Origin: Pseudomonadota bacterium
GTDB taxonomy: Bacteria; Pseudomonadota; Alphaproteobacteria; Caulobacterales; Caulobacteraceae
Length of the DNA stretch: 64,000 bases
Reading direction: 5' to 3'
Assembly (NCBI GenBank): GCA_020161365.1
Contig: JAIUNU010000001.1
Location: 434,001-498,000 of the forward strand
Notes under the pieces: generated by a model
Seen by the model: the letters and a program-made list of their open reading frames with translations, nothing else
What the model was told of the DNA's origin: nothing
The model's database searches: none
Program-made: the position numbers and the translations under genes
Shown: piece by piece, positions 52,801 through 61,198 of the stretch
How the letters are laid out: each line of letters starts with the position of its first letter
Position numbering within the stretch: position 1 is the first letter of the stretch

Positions 52801-54606
52801 ATGACCGCCCACCAGACCATCGAGAGCCAAGCTCCGACCGAAACCAACGATCGCGCCATGACGGGCGCCGAGATCGTGGTTCGCGGCCTCGTCGATCAAG
52901 GGGTGGAAGTCCTTTTCGGCTATCCGGGCGGCGCGGTCCTGCCAATCTACGACGCGCTGTTCCATGAGCCGCGCCTGCAGCACATCCTCGTCCGCCACGA
53001 ACAGGGCGCGGCGCACGCGGCTGAGGGCTACGCCCGGAGCTCCGGGAAGCCCGGCGTCGTCCTGGTCACCTCGGGCCCCGGCGCGACCAACGCCATCACC
53101 GGCATCATGGACGCCCTGATGGACTCGATCCCGATGGTCGTCATTACCGGCCAGGTCCCGACGCACCTGATCGGCACCGACGCCTTCCAGGAAGCCGACA
53201 CCGTGGGCATGACCCGCTCGTGCACCAAGCACAACTATCTGGTCAAAGACGTCCGCGACCTGCCGCAGATCATCCACGAGGCGTTCAAGATCGCCACGAC
53301 GGGCCGCCCGGGCCCGGTGCTGATCGACATTCCCAAGGACGTCCAGTTCGCCAAGGGCGAATACTATGGGCCGACCGAGGTCGCCTCGAACCATGCCTAT
53401 GCGCCGCGGACGAAGGGCGACGCTGGCCGCATCGCCGAGGCCGCCAGGATGATCGCCGGCGCCCGCCGTCCGATCTTCTACACGGGCGGCGGTGTCATCA
53501 ACGCCGGCCCGAAGGCCAGTCAGGCGCTGCGGGAATTCGCGGCCCTGACGGGCGCGCCGGTCACCTCGACCTTGATGGGCCTGGGCGCCTTCCCGGCGGC
53601 CGATCCGGCCTGGCTGGGCATGCTGGGCATGCACGGCACCTTCGAGGCCAACAACGCCATGCACGACTGCGACGTGATGATCTGCGTCGGCGCGCGGTTT
53701 GATGACCGCGTCACGGGCCGCCTCGACGCCTTCTCGCCGGGCAGCAAGAAGATCCACATCGACATCGACCCGTCGTCGATCAACAAGAATGTTCGCGTCG
53801 ACCTGCCGATCGTCGGCGACGCCGGCTCGGTCCTGGAAGACCTGATCGCCGCCTGGAAGGCCGCGAACCTGCAGCCCAACAAGGCCGCCCTGAGCGACTG
53901 GTGGGCGCAGATCGACCAGTGGCGCGCCCGTCAGTGCCTGGCCTACCGCCGCTCGGATTCGGTCATCAAACCGCAGTACGCCATCGAGCGCCTGTACGAA
54001 CTGACCAAGGACAAGGACGTCTACATCACCACCGAAGTCGGCCAGCACCAGATGTGGGCCGCGCAGTTCTTCCGCTTCGAGCAGCCGAACCGCTGGATGA
54101 CCTCCGGCGGACTCGGCACCATGGGCTATGGCCTGCCCGCAGCCCTGGGCGTGCAACTGGCGCATCCGAACAGCCTCGTCGTCGACATCGCCGGCGAAGC
54201 CTCGATCCAGATGTGCATCCAGGAGCTGTCGACAGCGATCCAGTTCGACCTGCCGGTCAAGATCTTCATTCTGAACAACGAATGGATGGGCATGGTCCGC
54301 CAATGGCAGCAACTGCTGCACGGCGAGCGCTACAGCCACTCCTATTCGGACAGTCTGCCCGACTTCGTGAAACTGGCCGACGCCTATGGCGCGCATGGCA
54401 TCCGCTGCGACAACCCGGCTGAGTTGGACGCCAAGATCCTGGAGATGATCAACAGCGACAAGCCGGTGATCTTCGACTGCCGCGTCGAGAAACACGAGAA
54501 CTGCCTGCCGATGATCCCGTCGGGCAAGGCGCACAACGAAATGATCATGGGCGAGGTCGAGGATATCGGCAACGTCATCGGCGAGGACGGCGCGGGGCTG
54601 GTCTAA
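52801..54606 (+). CDS. ilvB: Acetolactate synthase large subunit
   Basis: 601 residues, typical of AHAS catalytic subunits. GAEIVVRGLVDQGVEVLFGYPGGAVLPIYDAL (about 22-53) includes the catalytic Glu region; VRHEQGAAHAAEGYAR (about 63-78); and the thiamine-diphosphate motif GEASIQMCIQELSTAIQFDLPVKIFILNN (about 465-493). It makes 2-acetolactate or 2-aceto-2-hydroxybutyrate for Val/Leu/Ile synthesis. In the ThDP motif the usual GDGS/GDAS reads GEAS, a substitution (Asp to Glu) at a metal-binding position that merits checking. Confidence 0.95.
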   Translation: MTAHQTIESQAPTETNDRAMTGAEIVVRGLVDQGVEVLFGYPGGAVLPIYDALFHEPRLQHILVRHEQGAAHAAEGYARSSGKPGVVLVTSGPGATNAITGIMDALMDSIPMVVITGQVPTHLIGTDAFQEADTVGMTRSCTKHNYLVKDVRDLPQIIHEAFKIATTGRPGPVLIDIPKDVQFAKGEYYGPTEVASNHAYAPRTKGDAGRIAEAARMIAGARRPIFYTGGGVINAGPKASQALREFAALTGAPVTSTLMGLGAFPAADPAWLGMLGMHGTFEANNAMHDCDVMICVGARFDDRVTGRLDAFSPGSKKIHIDIDPSSINKNVRVDLPIVGDAGSVLEDLIAAWKAANLQPNKAALSDWWAQIDQWRARQCLAYRRSDSVIKPQYAIERLYELTKDKDVYITTEVGQHQMWAAQFFRFEQPNRWMTSGGLGTMGYGLPAALGVQLAHPNSLVVDIAGEASIQMCIQELSTAIQFDLPVKIFILNNEWMGMVRQWQQLLHGERYSHSYSDSLPDFVKLADAYGAHGIRCDNPAELDAKILEMINSDKPVIFDCRVEKHENCLPMIPSGKAHNEMIMGEVEDIGNVIGEDGAGLV

Positions 54607-54648
54607 GACCCCTCGCTCTTCTGCAACCCTTTGGCTTAGAAGCGATCC

Positions 54649-55206
54649 ATGACCGCCAACGTCCAACCCGCTCCCGCCTCGGCCTACGACCTTAGTTCGA
54701 AGGACCAAGCCGAACAGTCCGCCACCTTCGCCCTTCTCGTCGACAACGAGCCCGGCGTCCTGCACCGCGTGGTCGGCCTGTTCGCCGCGCGCGGCTACAA
54801 TATCGAAAGCCTCACGGTCGCCGAGACCGACCGCAAGGCCCACACCAGCCGTATCACCGTGGTGACCCGCGGCACGCGTCAGGTGTTGGACCAGATCGAG
54901 GCTCAGCTGAACAAGGTGGTGAACGTCCGCCGCGTCCACGACGTCACCCGCGATCCCAACGGCGTCGAGCGCGAGCTGGCGCTCGTTAAGGTGCGCGGCT
55001 CGGGCGTTGATCGCCTTGAAGCGCTTCGGATCGCCGAGATCTTCCGCGCCAAGCCCGTCGACACCACGCTGGAGAGCTTTGTCTTCGAGATCTCTGGCGC
55101 GCCGTCCAAGATCGACAAGTTCCTCGACCTGATGCGTCCGCTGGGCCTGGTGGAACTTTCACGCACCGGCGTCCTTTCCATCGAGCGGGGCTTCGAAGGC
55201 ATGTAG
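54649..55206 (+). CDS. ilvN: Acetolactate synthase small (regulatory) subunit
   Basis: 185 residues. An ACT domain (ATFALLVDNEPGVLHRVVGLFAARGYNIESLTVAETD, about 25-60) binds valine for feedback inhibition, and a second ACT-like half follows (LALVKVRGSG, ending SIERGFEGM). It starts 42 bp after ilvB and is under the same attenuator. The symbol could equally be ilvH. Confidence 0.95.
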   Translation: MTANVQPAPASAYDLSSKDQAEQSATFALLVDNEPGVLHRVVGLFAARGYNIESLTVAETDRKAHTSRITVVTRGTRQVLDQIEAQLNKVVNVRRVHDVTRDPNGVERELALVKVRGSGVDRLEALRIAEIFRAKPVDTTLESFVFEISGAPSKIDKFLDLMRPLGLVELSRTGVLSIERGFEGM

Positions 55207-55218
55207 CGGAGGCAGGCG

Positions 55219-56034
55219 ATGGCCCTGACCGGACTGATCGCGGGGCTGGCCCTCGCCATCGCTCAGCAGGACGCCACGCCCGACGCCGCCGCGTGGTGGT
55301 CGCCGGAAGTCCCCCGCCCGCCGGCCGTCCTGGATCCGCTGGGCGGACGCCGATGGGCGCGCGATGAACGCCCCATTCCCATCAACAATGGCGTGGATCC
55401 CCTGCTCTATCGCCTCTGGGGACTTCCACCGCTTCAATCCCAGATCGTCCGGGAGGGCGAACAGGTGATCGAGGCCTGGGCGCGCCCCTCCGGCGACGTG
55501 CGGCAGGCTGTCATACGAATTACGGTTCGTCGCGACGGCCGCGCGTTCGTTCAGGCGCGCGCCGGCCTGGGCTGCTGCACGCCTGAGATCGGTCGCCGGG
55601 TCGACATCAACGCAGACCTGCCGCCATCCGCCCTGCCCGGGATAAAGGCGCTGGCTTTGTCGTCTGCCTGGAGCCAGCCGCAGTCGGTCACGGTCGACTA
55701 TGGCGGCGGAGCGGTCTCAGCGGTGTGCGTCAGCGGGGTTTCGTGGGATGTCACCGTTCTCGTTCCGAGCGTCGCCCGTCACCTCCGCCGCGCATGCGAC
55801 GATTCCGAGATCGGGTCGATCGCACCCGAGCTGGCGACGATCGTGGGCGCTGCGCTAGGCCACGACGCCCGTTTCGACGCCGCGGTCCCAAAGCGTTCGG
55901 ACCTTGCCCGCCAGGCCGCCGCCTACGAAACGCTGCTGAAGTCCGGCGGACGTCTCGTGGAAAGCAACCGCTCTCAACCGCTTGCTGGGACCACCGACTC
56001 CGGCCCCGACGGGAACCGCCCGCCTCGCCTATGA
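55219..56034 (+). CDS. Hypothetical exported protein
   Basis: 271 residues. A short hydrophobic N-terminus (MALTGLIAGLALAIAQ) may be a signal peptide. The body has AGLGCCTPEIGRRVDIN (Cys pair near 120) and ends in a Ser/Pro-rich tail. It begins 12 bp after ilvN with GGAGG nearby, so it may be cotranscribed. It ends about 55 bp before the ssrA gene. No family recognised. Confidence 0.75.
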   Translation: MALTGLIAGLALAIAQQDATPDAAAWWSPEVPRPPAVLDPLGGRRWARDERPIPINNGVDPLLYRLWGLPPLQSQIVREGEQVIEAWARPSGDVRQAVIRITVRRDGRAFVQARAGLGCCTPEIGRRVDINADLPPSALPGIKALALSSAWSQPQSVTVDYGGGAVSAVCVSGVSWDVTVLVPSVARHLRRACDDSEIGSIAPELATIVGAALGHDARFDAAVPKRSDLARQAAAYETLLKSGGRLVESNRSQPLAGTTDSGPDGNRPPRL

Positions 56035-56078
56035 GCGCCAAAGCGGCCGAGACCCTTCCCTACGCGCCCTTCGCACCC

Positions 56079-56084
56079 TATATT
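56079..56084 (+). promoter_or_regulatory. Possible -10 element of ssrA
   Basis: TATATT lies about 7 bp before the likely 5' end of the acceptor piece. The -35 region is poor (TTCCCT at 56056-56061). The proposal rests mainly on position. Confidence 0.35.
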
Positions 56085-56090
56085 CAACGC

Positions 56091-56379
56091 GTCCGGCTTC
56101 GGCCGAACTATGGGGATAAACGCGCACGTAATAAGCGGACTGGACCCGGGTGCGATTCCCGGCGGCTCCACCAAATCTCTCCCAAGTTATCTGGGACTGC
56201 ATGGGGCCGATCAGCATCGACAGACGTGTAAAGGTGTCTGCTTTCTCTCGGCTTGGCCCACCGTTTCGGGCCTTTATCTAAATGCGAACGATAACTTCGC
56301 TGAAGAGTTCGCCGTCGCCGCGTAATGCGGTGCAGGTGAATTCGCCTCTTAAGTCCTAGGGGTTCAGATCCCTAGGCGG
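56091..56379 (+). ncRNA. ssrA: tmRNA, circularly permuted two-piece ssrA
   Basis: The acceptor piece comes first. GCGGAC (P2 strand), a T-arm (CCGGG-TGCGATT-CCCGG) and acceptor 3' strand CGGCTCC-A-CCA end at 56173. After a ~29-bp spacer, the coding piece opens with GGGGCCG (56203), complementary to CGGCTCC, and GTCTGC (56234-56239) pairs with GCGGAC. The tag frame at 56284-56325 encodes ANDNFAEEFAVAA plus stop; with the tRNA-borne Ala it is AANDNFAEEFAVAA, the known Caulobacter tag. tmRNA rescues stalled ribosomes and marks nascent peptides for ClpXP. A CCTAGGG/CCCTAGG hairpin (56355-56376) marks the approximate 3' end. Exact processing ends are not determined. Confidence 0.95.
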
Positions 56380-56386
56380 GGCCCGG

Positions 56387-56650
56387 AGGGAGCCTGCCAA
56401 CAGAATCCCTCCACTTTCAACGACATCGCCGAGGCTCCCTCCTCTTCTTCAGGAGAGTATGGGGGAGCCTGCCAACAGAATCCCTCCACTTTCAACGACA
56501 TCGCCGAGGCTCCCTCCTTTTCTTCAGGAGAGTATGGGGGAGCCTGCCAACAGAATCCCTCCACTTTCAACGACATCGCCGAGACTCCCTCCTCTTCTTC
56601 AGGAGAGCATGGAGGGAGCCTGCCAACAGAATCCCTCCGCCTTTGCCGAG
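56387..56650. repeat. 75-bp tandem repeat between ssrA and sspB
   Basis: AGCCTGCCAACAG recurs at 56391, 56466, 56541 and 56617, a period of 75, 75 and 76 bp: three full units and a partial fourth, nearly identical. Each unit carries an inverted repeat (GGGAGCCT near its start, AGGCTCCC near its end). The period is a multiple of three, so the minus strand reads as repeated 25-residue blocks, but I see no sign that it is a gene. Confidence 0.92.
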
Positions 56651-56744
56651 GATCGAAAGGGATTCCGGCGACCCCCGCTTTGCGCGTGGCTCATGACGCG
56701 CTAGGTTCGGAATCTCGTTTTCAGTTCGAAGTTTCACGCCGAGC

Positions 56745-57233
56745 ATGTCCCAGACCGAACCGCCCGAAGACCTCATGCAGTACGAGGCCATGGCTCAGGA
56801 CGCCCTGCGCGGCGTGGTCAAGGCGGCCCTGAAAAAGGCCGCCGCGCCGGGGGGGCTGCCCGAACCGCATCACCTCTACATCACCTTCAAGACCAAGGCC
56901 GCCGGCGTATCGGGTCCTCAGGACCTACTGTCGAAATATCCCGACGAGATGACCATCGTCCTGCAGCACCAGTACTGGGACCTTGCGCCGGGCGAGACCT
57001 TCTTTTCGGTGACCCTGAAGTTCGGCGGCCAGCCCAAGCGCCTGTCGGTGCCCTATGCGGCCCTGACTCGCTTCTACGATCCGTCGGTCCAGTTCGCCCT
57101 GCAATTCTCCGCCCCGGAAATCGTCGAGGACGAGCCCGAGCCGGATCCCGAACCCGAAGACAAGGCGCCCAGCGCCGCCTCGGGCGAGGATGGACCCAAG
57201 ATCGTCTCCCTGGACCAGTTCCGCAAAAAATGA
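56745..57233 (+). CDS. sspB: ClpXP adaptor SspB (alpha-type)
   Basis: 162 residues. The substrate-binding core (about 20-115) has HHLYITFKTKAAGV, YPDEMTIVLQHQYWDLAP and FFSVTLKFGGQPKRLSVPYAALTRFYDPSVQF, matching alphaproteobacterial SspB. An acidic linker (EDEPEPDPEPEDK, about 127-139) leads to a short C-terminal ClpX-docking tail (KIVSLDQFRKK). SspB delivers ssrA-tagged proteins to ClpXP. It lies directly downstream of ssrA. Confidence 0.94.
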   Translation: MSQTEPPEDLMQYEAMAQDALRGVVKAALKKAAAPGGLPEPHHLYITFKTKAAGVSGPQDLLSKYPDEMTIVLQHQYWDLAPGETFFSVTLKFGGQPKRLSVPYAALTRFYDPSVQFALQFSAPEIVEDEPEPDPEPEDKAPSAASGEDGPKIVSLDQFRKK

Positions 57234-57703
57234 CCGATGTAGCCTCGGACGCGCCAGAAACCCTGACGGACGAGGCGATCCTCGCCCGCTTTCGCGCGTC
57301 CAAGCGACAGCCGACCGGCTCCCAAACCCTCGGCTTTGAGCTGCTGGCGGTCCGGCAGGCCGAACGCGAAGTGGAGGTCGGCTTTAACGCCCGCGCGGAA
57401 CTGCTCTGCAATCCCATGGGCCAGATCCAGGGCGGATATGTTTGCGCCATGCTGGACGAGTGCATGTCGGTCGCCGGCATGATCACTTCCGGCATGACCC
57501 ACGTCGTCCCCACGCTGGAGATGAAGACCAGCTTCCTTCGACCGGCCATGCCGGGCTCGCTGCGCGGGGTCGGCCGGGTCGTGAAATGGGGGCGAAGCAT
57601 CTGCTTCATGGAAGGCGAGCTGTACGACGCCGAGGGTCGTTTGCTGGCCAAGTCCACCGGCACCGCGATGCCCACCCCCTTCGCTAACTTCAAGAAGAAG
57701 TAG
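57230..57703 (+). CDS. PaaI-family hotdog thioesterase
   Basis: 157 residues, overlapping the sspB stop by 4 bp (ATGA). The core NPMGQIQGGYVCAMLDECMSVAG (about 61-83) is the PaaI helix, with QGG in place of the frequent HGG; the likely catalytic Asp lies in LDECMS. Then LEMKTSFLRPAMPGSLRGVGRVVKWGRSICFMEGELYD. Probably an acyl-CoA thioesterase of unknown specificity. Confidence 0.9.
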   Translation: MTDVASDAPETLTDEAILARFRASKRQPTGSQTLGFELLAVRQAEREVEVGFNARAELLCNPMGQIQGGYVCAMLDECMSVAGMITSGMTHVVPTLEMKTSFLRPAMPGSLRGVGRVVKWGRSICFMEGELYDAEGRLLAKSTGTAMPTPFANFKKK

Positions 57704-57711
57704 GCCAAGCG

Positions 57712-58485
57712 ATGCGAAGGGCGGCGGCGGTCATCGGACTTCTGGTTTTGCTCTTCTCGCCCGCCTCGGCGGCGCTCGCCGGGGGGCCGTTCTCCAACTG
57801 GACCGCCGCCGTCATCGCTGGTGATTTCCATGCTCACTCGGGCGGCCCGACCGAAGCCTTCGACAACGCCCGCCGCGACGTGACCAAGACGCTGGCCGGC
57901 ATGGGCTTCCCGAGCGCATCGATCCAGCAGTTCTCGGTCCGCCCCGAGCGCTATCCCGCCGAAGCCCCCGCGCGGGCCGAAGCCCAGACGATCTACGAAG
58001 CGCTTCGCACACGGGCAGAGACCGCCAAGTCCGGCTGCCTCTTCTACATCAGCACCCATGGCAGCCCCGAGGGCGTGATTCTGGGCAAGGAACTGCTTCG
58101 CCCACACCTGCTGGCGGCGATGCTGAACGAGGCTTGCCCCGCGAGGCCTAGCATCGTTGTGATTTCGGCCTGCTTTTCGGGCGTCTTCATCCCGCCCTTG
58201 CAGAAGCCGGACCGGCTGATCCTGACGGCCGCCCGGCCTGACCGCGCGTCATTCGGATGCGGCGAGAGCGACAAGTATCCGTTCTTTGACGAGTGCTTCC
58301 TGTCCGCCGCCCCTGGCGCACGCGACTTCGCCGCCCTCGGCGCCGGTGTCCAGGCCTGTGTGGCGCGCAAGGAGAAGGAGACAGGGGCGGAGCCCGCTTC
58401 CGAGCCTCAGATCTGGGTCGGCCCAGCGCTCCGACCGCTACTGCCGCTCTACGCCTTCAATCGAACATCGCCCAACGCGCCTTGA
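57712..58485 (+). CDS. Secreted C13 (legumain-like) cysteine peptidase
   Basis: 257 residues. A signal peptide (about 1-23) precedes a caspase-like fold: the catalytic His is predicted at residue 116 (FYISTHGSPEG) and the catalytic Cys at 154 (VVISACFSGVF). C13 peptidases cleave after Asn in eukaryotes; bacterial members are little studied. The gene starts 8 bp after the thioesterase gene, in the sspB run. Extracytoplasmic location is inferred from the signal peptide. Confidence 0.85.
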   Translation: MRRAAAVIGLLVLLFSPASAALAGGPFSNWTAAVIAGDFHAHSGGPTEAFDNARRDVTKTLAGMGFPSASIQQFSVRPERYPAEAPARAEAQTIYEALRTRAETAKSGCLFYISTHGSPEGVILGKELLRPHLLAAMLNEACPARPSIVVISACFSGVFIPPLQKPDRLILTAARPDRASFGCGESDKYPFFDECFLSAAPGARDFAALGAGVQACVARKEKETGAEPASEPQIWVGPALRPLLPLYAFNRTSPNAP

Positions 58486-58562
58486 AGCGCGATCGGGTTT
58501 GACCCTGGCGGTCAGCACGCTACACAAACCCTAGAAGTTTCCGCTTCACCCAGGGGACATCG

Positions 58563-60719
58563 TTGACGTCGCGCGTTTCGCTCGCTGCCGCCTTGATTGC
58601 GGCCATGCTCGCACTTTGCTCCACCGCTGGCGGATCGGAGGCGTGGGCGCAGGACGCCTCCCCAGCCGCGACGACACCCGCCGCCACGGCCTCGGAATCC
58701 ACCGTCCGTCCGTATGCCAGTCTGCGACAGCGCCGGACACGCCCACCGCGTCGCGTCGCGCCGGTCCCGGTAGCGCCCCGCCCAACGCCTATCCCCGCCG
58801 TGACGCTCGCTTCGGCGGCGCCAGCGCCGGCCATGCCGCCTGCGCCGGGGGGGGCTGCCCTCCCGCGACCCGAATTGGAAGCGTTCGTGGACGGTGTTGT
58901 GCAACGCGCCATGACCCGAGACCACATCGCCGGCGTCACCCTGTCGATCGTCCAGAACGGCGAAGTGGTGCTGAAGAAGGGCTACGGTTTTTCCAACCTC
59001 GGCCAGCGTAAGCGGGTCGATCCCGACAAGACGCTGTTCCGGGTTGCGTCGATCTCGAAGACGTTCACCTGGATCGCTCTGATGAATGAGATCGAGGCCG
59101 GCCGCATGCGCCTTGATGGTCCGGTCAATCTCTACCTGCCAGAGGCGCTGCAGGTGAAAGACCAGGGCAAGAAGACCCAGATCCGCCTGCGTGATCTGAT
59201 GACGCACACCTCCGGGTTCGAGGATCGCGCCCTCGGGCAGCTGTTCGAGCGCGACCCGAACCGTGTCCGCCCCTTGGCAGACTATCTAAGGCAGGAGCGC
59301 CCGCGCCGAGTCCGCGAACCTGGCTTGTTGCCCAGCTATTCAAACTATGGGGCCGCGCTGGCCGGCGCTGTCGTATCCAATGTCACCGGCAAACCCTTCG
59401 AGCAGTTGATCAGTGAACGGATCATCCTCCCTGCGGGCATGACCCGCACCACCTTCCGTGAAGCGCGTCCGTGGCGGGATGGTCTCCCCGCGCCGATGGC
59501 GGAGACCCTGGCCGCAGACCTTTCTGACGCCTTCTCTTGGACGGCGATGGGATGGAAGACCCAACCGCGCGAGTTCATGGGTCAGGCAGCGCCGGCGGCC
59601 TCGGCCTCCAGCACCGCCGCCGACATCGCTCGCTACATGACCTTGCTGCTGAACGGCGGAACCCTTGACGGCAGGACGATCTTCTCGCCCAAGACTGCGC
59701 AAGCCTTCCGTACGCCGATGTATCGCCCAGCGCCCGACGCGGCGGGCTGGAACGCGGGCTTCCAGGACGTTCCTCTGCCGGGCGGCCGTCGCGGTTTCGG
59801 TCACCAGGGCGCGACGCTGTATTTTCATTCGAACATGGTGATCGTGCCCGACCTGGGGCTCGGGATCTTCGTCTCGGTCAACACCGACAGCGGCGCGAAC
59901 CTCCCCGCGACCTTGCCCGCGACCATCGTGGAACACTTTTACGCCCCTGCGCCGGCCCTGCCAGCCAGCAGCGCCCTGACCTACGACCAGGCCAAGGTCT
60001 ATGAAGGCGACTATCTGACCACCCGCCGAGCCTATGGCGGGCTGGAAGGCTTCACCAACCGGCTCATCGGCCGCGCCCAGGTGCGCGCCACGCCAGAGGG
60101 ACGTCTGTCGGTCACCGACGGCGGCGTCACCTCCCTCTTCAACGGAACCTCACGGCCGGGCGTGTTCAAGGCGGTGGATGGCCCGCTCACCCTGGTGTTC
60201 GACACCAACGGCGACCGGCCGTCGCGCTTCTACGCCGCGCGCGGTTTCGCGACCTATGAGCGGGTTGGCTTCCTGCGCTCCGCCTCCTTGCTGTCCTGGA
60301 CGATCGTGCTGGCCGCCCTGGCCTGTGTGGCCACGATCCTCGGCGCGCTGTTCCGCAATCGTCGCGAGGCGCGGCAGACGCCGACCCAGGCCCGCGCCAG
60401 TCAGATGCAAGTCATGCAGTCGGTGCTCTGGCTGATCTCCGCGGGCTGCATGGGCATGTTCGCGATGAAGGCGGCGGACCAGACCACGACCTTCTTCGAC
60501 TGGCCCAGCGGCTGGCTGCTCAGCGGCTCGGCGTGCGCGCTCGTGGCCACTGCGCTAGGCGTCCTGACCTTGGGCCTCCTCCCCATGGCCTGGCGCGGTG
60601 GGCGTCGCGTCGACAGCTGGAGCGAGGGTCGTAAGGTCGCCTCTACCTTCACCGCCCTGCTCCTGGCCTTCCTGAGCCTGCTCCTGGGCCTTTGGGGCTA
60701 CCTACTGCCCTGGAGTTAG
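58563..60719 (+). CDS. Serine hydrolase (beta-lactamase/esterase fold) with C-terminal membrane domain
   Basis: 718 residues from a TTG start at 58563, six bases after AGGGGA. A signal peptide (about 1-29) and Pro/Ala/Arg linker (30-100) lead to a class C-like serine hydrolase domain (about 105-460): nucleophile motif S163-I-S-K166, YSNYG (YxN motif) near 260, and GHQG near 415. A beta region (~470-575) and four hydrophobic helices (~578-715) follow. Such proteins cleave esters, D-amino-acid bonds or peptidoglycan; specificity is unknown. Confidence 0.9.
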   Translation: MTSRVSLAAALIAAMLALCSTAGGSEAWAQDASPAATTPAATASESTVRPYASLRQRRTRPPRRVAPVPVAPRPTPIPAVTLASAAPAPAMPPAPGGAALPRPELEAFVDGVVQRAMTRDHIAGVTLSIVQNGEVVLKKGYGFSNLGQRKRVDPDKTLFRVASISKTFTWIALMNEIEAGRMRLDGPVNLYLPEALQVKDQGKKTQIRLRDLMTHTSGFEDRALGQLFERDPNRVRPLADYLRQERPRRVREPGLLPSYSNYGAALAGAVVSNVTGKPFEQLISERIILPAGMTRTTFREARPWRDGLPAPMAETLAADLSDAFSWTAMGWKTQPREFMGQAAPAASASSTAADIARYMTLLLNGGTLDGRTIFSPKTAQAFRTPMYRPAPDAAGWNAGFQDVPLPGGRRGFGHQGATLYFHSNMVIVPDLGLGIFVSVNTDSGANLPATLPATIVEHFYAPAPALPASSALTYDQAKVYEGDYLTTRRAYGGLEGFTNRLIGRAQVRATPEGRLSVTDGGVTSLFNGTSRPGVFKAVDGPLTLVFDTNGDRPSRFYAARGFATYERVGFLRSASLLSWTIVLAALACVATILGALFRNRREARQTPTQARASQMQVMQSVLWLISAGCMGMFAMKAADQTTTFFDWPSGWLLSGSACALVATALGVLTLGLLPMAWRGGRRVDSWSEGRKVASTFTALLLAFLSLLLGLWGYLLPWS

Positions 60720-60811
60720 CGCCAGCGGCTTCGGCTCGCCGCGCCCTGCTTCCTTTCCCAGGCGCGGACTTTGCAGACCGGCGTTCCGGGAGCGGGAGAA
60801 GGAGACGCGAC

Positions 60812-61198
60812 GTGTCAAAATTGGACGGTCTGGCGTTTGGGGGAACCGGGCTGGTCGCCTGGTCGTTGGCCACCCTGTTTTACGCGGCGTTCGGCGGGGG
60901 CGTTCTCGAGAGCGCCTTCTGGTTTTACGCCCTCAACGCGTTTGCGGCCGCGGCGGCCGTGACGTTCGCCTTTCAGGCCGTGGCGCGGCTGACGCACACG
61001 CCGCGCCGCCGCCGCCTGTTTCCGATGCTGATGTTCTCGACGCCAGGCCTGGTCGCCGGCGCGCTGGTCGTGTCGCGCTACGCCGAGGTCATGCCGACGC
61101 CCGATCCGGTCAGCGCCGGGCGCTACGGCGCGTTTCTGGTCGTCCTGTACGTGGCCGTGGCGGCGTCAGTCTTCGAGCGTGCGCCGCATAAGGCTTGA
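60812..61198 (+). CDS. Small hypothetical membrane protein
   Basis: 128 residues from GTG 60812, eight bases after GGAG. Four hydrophobic stretches (about 11-30, 36-58, 70-88, 104-122) suggest an integral membrane protein. No family recognised. Its 3' end overlaps the convergent RusA gene by 33 bp. Confidence 0.75.
   Translation: MSKLDGLAFGGTGLVAWSLATLFYAAFGGGVLESAFWFYALNAFAAAAAVTFAFQAVARLTHTPRRRRLFPMLMFSTPGLVAGALVVSRYAEVMPTPDPVSAGRYGAFLVVLYVAVAASVFERAPHKA

Noticed and set aside
56141..56173. A tRNA gene ending in CCA
   Set aside because: The T-arm and CCA belong to the tmRNA acceptor piece; no anticodon arm is present and the acceptor strand pairs with the coding piece at 56203.
56364..56576. 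Minus-strand frame with three repeated blocks starting MSLKVEGFCWQAP
   Set aside because: It exists because a 75-bp DNA repeat is divisible by three. No ribosome-binding site or conserved protein character is visible; DNA-level repeat is simpler.
56387..56650. CRISPR array
   Set aside because: Units are 75 bp and nearly identical along their whole length, with no short repeat plus variable spacer pattern, and no cas genes are present.
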